From Salvelinus alpinus (lineage: Eukaryota > Chordata > Actinopteri > Salmoniformes > Salmonidae): 64,000 nucleotides of DNA. The notes beneath the pieces were generated by a model, which was not told where the DNA came from, did no database searches, and saw only the letters and a program-made list of their open reading frames with translations. Each line of letters begins with the position of its first letter. Position 1 is the first letter of the stretch. A program made the translations under genes and the position numbers. Location of the stretch: positions 7,132,694 to 7,196,693 of the forward strand of contig NC_092122.1 in assembly GCF_045679555.1 (NCBI RefSeq), written 5' to 3'. Shown here in pieces: positions 11,500 to 21,845 of this stretch.

Positions 11500-11890
11500 T
11501 CTCTCTCTTCTCGCTGTCTCTCTCACTGTCTCTACCTCGCTCTGTCTCTACTTCCCTCCTCTCCTTCCAACCCCCCTCCTCTCTCTCCTTCCAACCCCCC
11601 TCCTATCTCTATTTCCAACCCACCGCTCCTCTCTTTCCCTCCCTACATCAGTCCTGCCTATCTCCTCCATCCAGCCTCCCCAGGTGGCTACAGTAGGACA
11701 TGGCTCCAGTGCTCCAGTCTCCCACCTTGATCCTGAAGGTCAAAGATACAGTATGAGGCTACTTCCCCTGCCAGCTCCCACAGTGATGCCTCAGCTCTTG
11801 CATATGGTTCCTGTCACACACACACGCACACATGCACACACACACACGCTCACTCACACACACACGCGGGCACACACACACACGTATTGC
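11500..11890. repeat. Pyrimidine-rich tract and CA-rich tract
   Basis: The first part (about 11500-11650) is CT/CCT-rich with a short tandem of ccaacccccctcctctctct-like units. The second (about 11815-11885) is an interrupted CA repeat. Between 11290 and 12160 nothing else is recognisable. Confidence 0.75.
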
Positions 11891-12167
11891 CAAGTCGACA
11901 GCAGTGAGTCTCCCTGGTTGTAATTTACGTCTTTATCGAGCTACAGTAAGAGGGCCATCAAGTGTATGGTCTATAAACACAGTACTTAACACTAATGTGA
12001 TCACATACAGTAGCTGCCTAACTAATAGGATAATTTCATTATCAGAGAGAGAGCCTATTGAGTCATTGATCTACTGGCCAATGGCCGTGCAGAAATGCTG
12101 AAGGTCAATTTGGTAAAATATAATCTAACCTTGAGAATTACAAATGATGACACAGTAGCTACCAAAC

Positions 12168-12717
12168 TGGCACATAACCTTCTTAGAACCATATGTTTCT
12201 TAGAGCTTGGTGAGAGTTTGGTTGCCCTATGGTCATTTTGCATACAATCTTCCCACAAAGTTCTGGGAATGGTGCAGGATACCCAGCTAGCACATAACGT
12301 TCTGAGAACCATACGTTTCTCAGGTAGGAATTTCAGTACTTCAGCATAACGTTTCCTACAGGTTTTCTCGTGGTTCTATTTAAAGTAATGTTCTGAAATT
12401 GTTCCGAGAACGTTAAGAAATAACGGTGTTCTTTGTGAATTTTCTGCAGGTTTCCTCGTGGTTCTATTTAATGTAACGTTCTCTGAACATTAAAAAGACT
12501 CCACAAAAACCACAAGAAAACATTAGTAACTTTCAAAGAATGTTCTAAGATATTTAATTAATAACATATACATTCCGTTCTCAGTGGAAACAAAACTCTC
12601 TCTATCCCCTATCTTGTTAAGAGTGTTCAGGTCTATTGGCCACACCTCATCTTAATGATTACTTGTTTCCTTTGAAATGGGGTCTGTTTGAATAGAATAA
12701 AATGAACAGCTTTGTAT
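12168..12717 (+). repeat. Inverted-repeat arm, left
   Basis: This arm is the reverse complement of 16424-17133. Matching blocks in the same order are catatgtttcttagagcttgg, gggaatggtg, cagtacttcagcataacgtt, gttctaaga...taataacatat, and the long block tttgaaatggggtctgtttg followed by aatgaacagctttgtat. Many internal 'aacgttctcagaa'-like palindromes are present. It contains no coding region. Confidence 0.8.
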
Positions 12718-12869
12718 CAGCTAATAGCCTCTACGGGATCGGTGTCCCCCCAGCGGGACGGTTGAGCTAACGTGCTCTAATGTGATTAGCATGATGTTGT
12801 AAGTAACAAGAACATTTCCCAGGAATGGGAAATGTGTTATATGGTAAAAAGGCAAAAGGCCTCCTGCAG
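12718..12869. repeat. Fragment of an unidentified dispersed repeat
   Basis: The sequence ctacgggatcggtgtccccc, then gctaacgtgctctaatgtgattagcatg, resembles a familiar salmonid repeat end. Nothing coding is visible. Confidence 0.35.
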
Positions 12870-15340
12870 GGACGCAAGTCTGGGATAAAAAATAAAAAAT
12901 AAAAAATACAATATAAATCTAGGACAAAACACACATCACAACAAGAGAGACAACACAACACTACATAAAGAGAGACCTAAGACAACAACATAGCAAGGCA
13001 GCAACACATGACAACACAGCATGGTAGCAACACAACATAACAACAACATGGTAGCAATGCAACATGGTAGCAGCACAAAACATGGTACAAATATTATTAG
13101 GTACAGACAACAGCACAAAGGGCAAGAAGGTAGAGGCAACAATACATCTCACAAGGCAGCCACAACTGTCAGTAAGAGTGTCCATGATTGAGTCTTTGAA
13201 TTAAGAGATGGAGATAAAACTGTCCAGTTTGAGTGTTTGTTGCAGCTCGTTCCAGTCGCTAGCTGCAGCGAACTGAAAAGGAGCGACCCAGTGATGTGTG
13301 AGCTTTGGGGACCTTTAACAAGATGTGACTGGCAGAACGGGTGTTGTAGGTGGAGGATGAGGGCTGCAGTAGATATCTCAGATGGGGGGAGTGAGGCCGA
13401 AGAGGGTTTTATAAATAACCAGTGAGTCTTGCGACGGGTATACAGAGATGACCAGTTTACAGAGGAGTATAGAGTGCAGTGATGTGTCCTATAAGGAGCA
13501 TTGGTGGCAAATCTGATGGCCGAATGGTAAAGAACACCCAGCCGCTCGAGAGCACCCTTACCTGCCGATCTGTAAATTATGTCTCCATGGTAGGATGGTC
13601 ATCAGGTTTAGTTTGGCAGGTGGGTTGAAAGAGGAGCGATTACGATAGAGGAAACCAAGTCTAGATTTAACTTTAGCCTGCAGCTTTGATATGTGCTGTG
13701 ATAAGTGCACAGTCTAGCCATACTCCCAAGTACTTGTATGAGGTGACTACCTCAAGCTCTAAATCCTCAGAGATAGTAAAAACACCTGTGGGAGAAGGGG
13801 CATTCTTCTTACTAAACCACATGACCTTTGTTTTGAAGGTGTTCAGAACAAGGTTAAGGGTAGAGAATGCTTGTTGGACACTAAGAAAGCTTTGTTGTAG
13901 AGCATTTAACACAAAATCTTGGGAGGGGCCAGCTGAGTATAAGATTGTATCATCTGCATATAAATGGATGAGAGAGCTTCCTACTGCCTGAGCTATGCTG
14001 TTGACGTAAATTGAGAAGAGCGAGGGCCTAGGATTGAGCCTTGGGATACTCCCTTGGAGTGGCTAAGACAGCAGATTTTCTGACATAATAAACTGCACTC
14101 TGAGAGAGGTAGTTAGCAAACCGGCCCAAAGACCCCTCAGAGACACCAATACTCTTCAGCCGGCCCACAAGAATGGAATGGTCTACCGTATAAAAAGCTT
14201 TGGCCAAGTCAAAAAAAATAGCAGCACAATATTGCTTAGAATCAAGGGCAATGGTGACATCATGGAGGACCTTTAAGGGTTGCAGTGACACATAACCTGA
14301 GCGGAAACCAGATTGCATACCCGAGAGAATACTATAGGTATCAAGAATGCCAGTCAGTTGATTATTGACAAGTTTTTCCAACACTTTTGATTAACAGGGC
14401 AAAATAGAAATAACAGTTGATCTCCCCCTTTAAATTAAGGATGAACCGTGGCTGCCTTCCAAGCAGTGGGAACCTCTCCAGAAAGGAGAGACAGGTTAAA
14501 AAGGTTGGTGATAGGTGTGGCGATGATAGGGGCAGCAACCTTAAAGAAGAAAGAGTCTAAACCATCTGACAAAGCTGTTTTTTGAGGTCAAGTTTAAGGA
14601 GCTCCTTTAGCACCTCGGACTCAGTGACTGCCTGCAGGGAGAAACTTTGTTTGCGGGGCTGGGGGACAAGAAGGAGAAGCATCAGGGATAGTCGCTTTAC
14701 AAGGGGTGGGAAATTAGGAAATGTTGGACGGGCAAGGAGGCATGGCTGAGTCAAATAGGAATCCTGACTGAATGAAGTGGTGACTAAAGAGCTCAGCCAT
14801 GTGCTTATTGTCAGTAACAACCACATAATCAGCATTAAGGGACATGGGCAGCGGTGAGGAGGAGGGTTTATTCTCCAGGTCTTAAACCGTTTTCCAGAAC
14901 TTCTTGGGGTTAGACCCAAAGAGAGAGAACTGCTCCTTAAAGTAACTAACTTTGGCCTTCCAGATAGCCTGAGTGCACTTATTTCTCATTTACCTGAACG
15001 AGAGCCAGTCAGCCTGAATACGCGTGTGCCGAGCCTTTCGCCAAATGCAATTCTTGAGGTGGAGTAACTTTGCATGATCACGGTCGAACCAGGGGCTGAA
15101 TCTGTTTTTAATTCTCATTTTCTTTGTGGGGTCGTGTTTGTTAACAATACCACTGAAAATATAAAAAAAGAAGGTCTATACGTCTTCGACAGAGGGGATC
15201 AAGCTGATTCTATACCATTTTACAGAGGCTAGGTCATGAAGGAAGGCTTGATCATCAATGTTTTTTAGCAAGCGTCTATGACAAATCAGGACAGGTCGTT
15301 TCACTGAGCATCCATTAGGAACACAGGCTGTAAAACAGTG
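12870..15340 (-). mobile_element. LINE-C, 5'-truncated non-LTR retrotransposon
   Basis: Read on the minus strand, this shows a pre-RT linker (near 15100-14560), RT core blocks (SILSGMQSGFRSGY near 14330; IFFDLAKAFYTVDHSILV near 14210, the catalytic A motif with AFYTV in place of the usual AFDTV), and a thumb region (LNTFKTKVMWFSK near 13850; SYKYLGVWLD near 13730). A long AT-rich 3' UTR with repeated 'caacatggtagcaa' units follows (13180-12890). Stops and frameshifts interrupt it throughout. It lies inside the interval enclosed by the inverted-repeat arms. Confidence 0.82.
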
Positions 15341-16423
15341 ATCATGTGTCATGAGAAAAATAACAAAATAGCAAAATGGACAATAATTTTTTTAAATCAA
15401 TATAGACCTGGGGCTAGCCATTGTAAGTTCAGAGTCACTCGCCACCAACAGTGCGTGTGTGCTGGAGGCGAGCGAAAGCTCGGGATAGAGGGGTGAGTGG
15501 GATGGGGGTACCAGACAGGGGGGGACAGGCCAGGGCAGACGGTGAACAGATAGCCAGGTGGAATCCAAGCAGCAGTGCAGCAGGCAACGGGAGGAGGCGT
15601 CACACCCACACACCCAACGGGAGAAGCTTTTATTTCTAGAGGCAGATTTCTTGTAGAAAATGCCAGTGAATGATCTCTGAACAGCAGGAGGGGGCTTCAA
15701 AGGATGCTTCAAAGACTCCTGCCACTTGTTGGGACCAAAGGCCTCGACACCCTTTACTTCACATCTTAGTGCTAATTGAATTTGTATCTGCTCTGTCCTC
15801 GCAAGCCTGGGAGCCTTAACTCAGCATTCAGTCCCCATTAAGTAAAATATATCATTGTAATGAACTTTATTTTTATTGCATTTTTTTTTCTTCTTGGCTT
15901 TCAAAATAGCATCAGACCAAACACTACTCACTCAGTTCCAGGTTGGATGGTGTCCTTAGGTCTCTTCTGTTTGTTTGCTAGAGTACCCACCGTATAGCTT
16001 GGGAAAAGAAAACCTTGGAAACAGTTCATTTTGGTCAAAATGAGGTTGTAGGTTTGGAGTTTTGATCTAGAGCAAAGGCCATGCTGTGGAGGGTAGCATC
16101 CTGCATATGTACCTGCCGAAAAATCCAAGTTGATCTAACTCCAAATCTATCCTTTTGTTAAAAGGATGGCCAGTTTTAACATTCCCGTCTTCCCTCCTCC
16201 TGCAGGAAATGTTTCTGCAAGCCTGGACATGCTCCATCTTGTCCATGTACTCAAAACAATTTCTTTCCATTTAATGTGTCAGCCCAGAGTCAGAACTCTT
16301 GTCAAACAAGTCTGTTCTCTAACTAAAAAGACAGCTAGGGGATGTGCTAAAAAACTGTTACCAATATGAACACAGATGGAGCCAAGATGGAGCTAGCATG
16401 CAATGTTTTTTAGGCATACAAAG
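15341..16423. other. Interval without recognised features
   Basis: No gene or named repeat is recognised here. Short open frames lack domain similarity. A poly-T/AT-rich patch lies near 15860-15895. Confidence 0.5.
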
Positions 16424-17133
16424 CTGTTCATTTTGGTCTATTCAAACAGACCCCATTTCAAAGAAAGCACACACTCATTAAGATCAGGCATGGCCAATTA
16501 GTGGGCTTGGCCAACACACTTGGACACACTTAACAATATAGTTTTGTTGATGCTGAGAACGGAACGCATATGTTTTTAAATTAAATTCTTAGAGCGTTCT
16601 CTGAACATTACTAAATTATTCTTGTGGTTTTTATGGAAAGTGTTCTTAACATTTGAGAATGGAATGTATGCTTTTTAAATAACATTCTTAGAACGTTCTC
16701 TGAACGTTACTAAAGTTTTCTTGTGTTTTTTATGGAAAGTTTTCTTAAAGATCTCGGGAACAATTTGAGAACATGACTTTAAATAAAACCATTTGAATAT
16801 CTGTATGAAACGTTATGCTGAAGTACTGAAATTTAGACAGAAGAACGTTGTTTCTTGAGGTTCTTGGAACAATTTGAGAACATTCCAGTTGGAGAACGTT
16901 CCTAGAACAGTATCATGTTTGAACTTTTAGGAAACATTCTGTTAACGTTATGAAATACCAAGAAAATCTTCTTTTTTTGTCAAGTTCCTTAAATGTACTG
17001 AGAATGTTCCAAAGCCAAGCAACTATTCGACACCATTCCCAGAAAGGTTGTATGCCAAACAACCATAGGACAACCACCCTCTCACCAAGCTCTAAGAAAC
17101 ATATGGTTGTCGAACTTTATGTGCTAGCTGGGA
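16424..17133 (-). repeat. Inverted-repeat arm, right
   Basis: This is the reverse complement of the arm at 12168-12717, longer by about 160 bp because of extra internal 'gttctaagaa...cgttctctgaac' units. Its outer end reads cttagag...agctgggatg-style (tatgtgctagctggg at 17119-17133), which matches gctagcacataacgttct near 12287 in reverse. Confidence 0.8.
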
Positions 17134-17299
17134 TGTGTATACATACCCTGTAGGCTACTAGGCTACTGCAGATGTTTTGCACAATAACTGATATCGAACA
17201 AATAGACATCAGAATAGTTTCAACCCAAAATATTATGTTAAACCATGGAGAAAGAGGTGGTGGTGTCAGTATACGCTGATATTGCTATGTGTAATTATG

Positions 17300-18001
17300 A
17301 TAATAATATATTTATCGAGTGGGCGTCATCGGGCGTGGTTGGCTGCCAGCGGCGGTAGTCAGGAGGCAGGATCTGATCGATGCGGAGTGACAGATCAGGG
17401 TTAGCCGCCAGGGGAGTGCATTTTCCTCCACAGTCCTCCCCGAGACACCCAGCTCACCGCGGTGCTCCACGGAGCGGACAGAGAGAGCCAGCCAGAGCCG
17501 CGCCTATCTTCTCTCGTTCTCTCGCAGCTGTGTAACAAACACACAGCAGCAGCAGTCTGTGAGACTCTCAGCCCGACCCAACCACAGCCAGTGCAGCCTG
17601 TTCGGCTCACAAGGGAAAGTCCGGTGATCTGCTGTTTATGGAGATGAGATGCATGTGACCATGTTGTCGCTGTAATATGAGTTTGCTAGCGGCATGTGGT
17701 GCCATGAGGACCTTGCAGGGATATCTAGTTCGGTAAGGCATGGCGCTTTCTACTTGACAAAATACATCTCACATGAGGTGGCGGCAGGCGTGCACAGAAC
17801 AACAGCACGGCGGAGACCAAACCCAGTGCGCTGAATTTAGATATGAGCTAAAAGTTTGCAAACATTATAAGATGTTTGGGATCTACATTGAGTGTTTACG
17901 TTTAGTGTAATTTGTGTCGTTATGGGTGTAGACTGAACGGGAGCTTATTCTCTTCACCGAGATAACGATGGCTTTCTGAGGAGGATATCTCTGTCTGCGC
18001 T
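17300..18001 (+). promoter_or_regulatory. gpr37: Probable gpr37 promoter and 5' UTR
   Basis: By eye this stretch is far richer in GC and CpG than its surroundings between about 17330 and 17630. An AT-rich 'aatatattta' at about 17307-17316 could act as a TATA-like element, with transcription starting some 30 bp later; that is inference only. The leader contains several short upstream ATGs, the last at 17968 (ATG GCT TTC TGA), which ends 22 bases before the main start. No other gene is visible upstream. Confidence 0.4.
17968..17979 (+). promoter_or_regulatory. Three-codon upstream ORF before gpr37
   Basis: ATG-GCT-TTC-TGA lies just upstream of the gpr37 start. It has an A at position -3 and a G at +4 (acgATGg), a better Kozak context than the first gpr37 ATG at 18002. 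It could lower translation or favour reinitiation at 18014. This is inference; no expression evidence is available. Confidence 0.35.
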
Positions 18002-19114
18002 ATGATCTGGACCATGCGGACTCTGATGCTGAGGACGCTGTGTGTGTTGTTGGGGAATGCACATGTCTTATCTCTCAGAAATAATGGCGACATACGAACT
18101 AGAGAAACTGCGGGGGGTTATTATGGGTTTAACGCCACAGCAACACACAGGACCGCTCACACAGCCATCAGAGAAGGTCCCCAAAACACAGTTTACAACA
18201 GCACTCGCTCCGGGGGACACGCTACAGGTACGTCCTACTCCAAACAGAATATTCAAACATGGATTGAAAAGATTCATTCTACTTCTGTGAGAAGGACGCG
18301 CGTAATTGCGGATGAAACAAAACAAAGGCATGTGGGATTAAAACAACACCAATCCAACAGAACACTAACACTGGGGAATTACTCTGCGACCCCACATAGG
18401 GACCTGGTGCGCCGCCACAAGAGGAGAAAGTTGAATAGAGAGATTGGCGCAGCCGCTGCCATGGGGACGGCAGGTGGATACAATATCACTAAGCCCCCAG
18501 CAATGGGCCAGCAGCGCGGGGGACAACTGGACAGCGACAGACGCAAGAGAGGCACAAAAGACGAGCAGAAGAAGGCGTTTAAGAGGGTGAGGGGGAGAAA
18601 AGTGTTGAACAAAAGCTCAATGGCTTTATCTCAGTCGCACAGCGCAGTGGGCGGGCTGGACCCCCCTCTCTCTCCATGGGAACCAATACCCAAGCCCCTA
18701 GCTCTCACCTCTACCGACCTACCCCTCGACTTCTTCACCAGGAAAAACGAGATGTTTACTTACCGGGAGGAAAACCCATGGGATGCCACTCCAATGACCC
18801 CTCCCAACACAGCAGATTTTGGAAGCGAAATCAAAAACCCATTTTACCCAGTGACAAGTGAAACCTTTGGAGCTTATGCTATCACGGGCGTTGCTGCCAT
18901 CATTTTCCTGGCTGGGATAGCAGGGAACATAGCCATACTGTGCATCGTGTGTCAGAACTACTATATGAAGAGTATCTCCAACTCTCTCATAGCTAACCTG
19001 GCCATCTGGGATTTTGTAGTCGTCTTCTTTTGTCTGCCCCTCGTCATTTTCCATGAGTTGACTAAGTCCTGGCTACTGGGAGATTTCACCTGTAAAATCG
19101 TGCCATATTTGGAG
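18002..19114 (+). CDS. gpr37: gpr37 exon 1: ectodomain, TM1, TM2, start of TM3
   Basis: Encodes residues 1-371 of a 642-residue class A orphan GPCR of the GPR37 (Pael-R) family, a neural and glial surface receptor related to endothelin and bombesin receptors. Residues 5-24 look like a signal peptide; the second ATG (18014, Met5) has the better start context. Residues 25-280 form a long, basic, low-complexity ectodomain with six N-glycosylation sequons (N44, N66, N119, N126, N161, N203) and dibasic clusters (RRHKRRK at 137-143, RRKR at 180-183). Such clusters fit furin-like processing, known for mammalian GPR37. The conserved block starts at [16 protein letters not shown] (278-293). TM1 is about 291-316, TM2 about 327-350 ([15 protein letters not shown]), and C364 is the TM3 disulfide cysteine. 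The exon ends GAG/GTATTC at 19114, phase 0. Without splicing, the frame would add only 20 residues. Confidence 0.95.
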
Positions 19115-19549
19115 GTATTCTATTATGTTCTATTTTATTATATTCTACTACAGATTGTCTCCTATATTGGTGGCTGATGGGGCAACTGCACATTTCTCTT
19201 TGCATAGGCACAATTTCAAGTAGTATTGCATTGTCTAGTACACATTTATAATACAGTATTGTCATATTCAGAACAAGTTGGGATAGAAAAGTCTATCACA
19301 GTGAACATGACACTAATCCATTTCACCCTAACAGGGGATTAGCCATCCTCGGCACAATAATAAACAAGATGAGTTCCCACCAAACTCAGATGTCACCTCA
19401 GCTCACTGTGACACCCAGCGTGACACTGCTACATACACCTGCTGGCTGCTGGATGGAAGTGGCATCCCTCCCTCACCTCATGACACCCACACACTTAATC
19501 CTTCCCTCTATCTCTCCCTCATTTTCTCCCACTTCTGTCTCTCTCTGTC

Positions 19550-19550
<1 letters not shown>

Positions 19551-19632
<82 letters not shown>
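19551..19632. repeat. (CT)n microsatellite in gpr37 intron
   Basis: Roughly 80 bases of near-perfect CT repeat, preceded by degenerate ctgtctct units. Confidence 0.95.
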
Positions 19633-19636
<4 letters not shown>

Positions 19637-19807
19637 AGTCATGCCTTTACTTTGTAACATTGGGTTAAAACCCGTTTGTTATTCCCAAAACTCCTAATCT
19701 CATTGTACAGTGTAGTGGTGAAACTGGTGAATGGTATTTGGTTTCTGCTGCAGAGAAACATAACTTCTAAGTAGAGCACTAGGTGTGCGGTGAGGAGCGC
19801 TTGAAGA

Positions 19808-19945
<138 letters not shown>

Positions 19946-20544
19946 TTGGTTTCCGTGCATGTGGGTGAGTGCGTGCAGGCACGTTTGTGAATTTTAAACA
20001 TGCATGCCCATGAGTGCCTGCGTGCGTCAGTGCACGCGTGTGTCGTCCGGCCATGCGTGTGCATGTGTGTGTCCGTGCGTGTCCTCAGCCCAGTGCAGTG
20101 CTGAGTTGACCCACTGTGACTGTATGTGGATTAAGTGGGGAGTAAAGTCACTCCGCAGGCAGGATGTGGGAGAGAACAGTCCACTGGGAGGAGAGGAAGC
20201 CTCGGGCTGCATTGCCCACTGACTCAGGACCACACACCCACACACAGATGTGTGTGCAGACACAATCAGACAGACTCACAGACGAAGACACACGTACGCA
20301 CGTACATGACCACACAGCTAACATGGTGACGATAATGCATTAGATACAGACAGCTAGGAGAGGAGGAGAGATGCTACAGTTTTCCACTGAGACATGGACA
20401 GTCCCTCTGACACTGATGGGAGGATCTCTCTGTGGTGTGTGTATGTGTGTGCGTGGCTTCTGTGGCCTGCTCATGTGGTGTGTGTGAGTGTGTGTATGTA
20501 ATCAAGTCTCCAGTGATGTGCAGAGCTTTAACATGCTGACCACA

Positions 20545-21120
20545 CCGCTAGCGTTGCACCCACACTGCTCGCAAGCGCCAACAAGCGTCTGCGTTGCCAA
20601 GCGCCAAAATAGAAGTCAGTTCTATTTGTGCCGCTGAACGCGGTGCAAGTCCTGCCTCCCCCATCTCCTCATTGGTTTATTGAAGCATATACCCACGTGC
20701 CATCTCCTCATTGGTTATACACACGTGGAGGATTGAAAGATGAACTGAGGTCACTCAGTCAGTTATGGTAATAGACCTTGTTATGAAAGTTAGATGCCAA
20801 TCGCCATATAAAGTTCAAAGAAGAAAAAGCCGGGAAGAAGGAGAGATGACTAGAAACAATTCGGTTGACCGTTTTATGTGTATTAATTGTCGGAGCAGAG
20901 GACCTTGTGCATTTCAGCTAGCTAAATTGCCATCAGTGTTAAAGGCTTTTTTGACCTTTCCCCAAGTTAATATAATTGGTTCAGAGTTTGTTTTGATATT
21001 TCAACCAGCGTGTCGTGATCGCGTTTGGTTTGGGAGGAGAAAATCAATCTGCGCACGATGGCGCACGCGCGCGTCCGGTTTGGGCGTGGTGTTAGGAGAG
21101 AAGCTGAGTGGAAGAGGCCC
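20545..21120 (+). repeat. Dispersed salmonid-type repeat in gpr37 intron
   Basis: The CpG-containing sequence gcaagcgccaacaagcgtct, then gccatctcctcattggtt occurring twice (about 20664-20685 and 20699-20717), then cgatggcgcacgcgcgcg. The style matches a high-copy repeat often seen in salmonid genomes; this is recognition by familiarity, not by search. It has no open frame with recognised domains. Confidence 0.5.
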
Positions 21121-21461
21121 TTGTGAGTCATGAGTGTTGTTATATGAATCACATCCCTGGCTAATGTCTGCAGCGTAGCCTATATCAACAGCCAGTAGTG
21201 AATAGTAAAGATATCGCTTCTGTAAGTTCAGTGGGAACAGTGAGGCTCAGATAGGCATAGAGGGGTTCTCTCCAGAAGCTTTGTCCACTCTCAGACAGAG
21301 AGAGACTGGGAGGCTGAGGTGCTGCTGTCTGCGGGGAGATAAACTCATCCCAGTCTGCTGCAGGGAATAGACGTTAAACTGGGAGCCATTCGGGTCAGAG
21401 GTGGAGGACTGCATTGTGATTGGTGTTAATAGCTAGACATTCATCACCCTGACACCCATGT

Positions 21462-21845
21462 ATGTGGGCGCACACTTGCACAGGCTCAATCACACACACA
21501 TACACAGGCTCAATCTCTCTCACTTATGGACACACATGCACAGAATCTCAAACACACACTAAATCTCACACACACCTAGGCACTCTCTCTCTCTCTTGTT
21601 CCCTCTCACACTCACACACACACGCGCAGAAACTCTCTCACACACACACGGTAGCAGGGCGTACTGAGATTCCAGATGGGTGGGATGGCCTGCCCTCCAC
21701 TGATCGTTACCCACAGTGATCCTCTCTGCACACACTCCCACATACACACCACACACTCCCACATACACACCACACACTCCCACATACACACCACACACTC
21801 CCACATATACACTTCATCCAACACACATACACACACTCCGCCCAA
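21462..21845. repeat. CA-rich region with 21-bp tandem repeat
   Basis: Interrupted CA repeats include four tandem copies of a 21-bp unit (ctcccacatacacaccacaca) at about 21735-21815. Confidence 0.85.

Noticed and set aside
18002..19177. gpr37 as a single-exon 391-residue protein
   Set aside because: The extra 20 residues after 19114 are intron sequence; a GT donor sits exactly where the TM3 continuation is encoded by 24433 onward.
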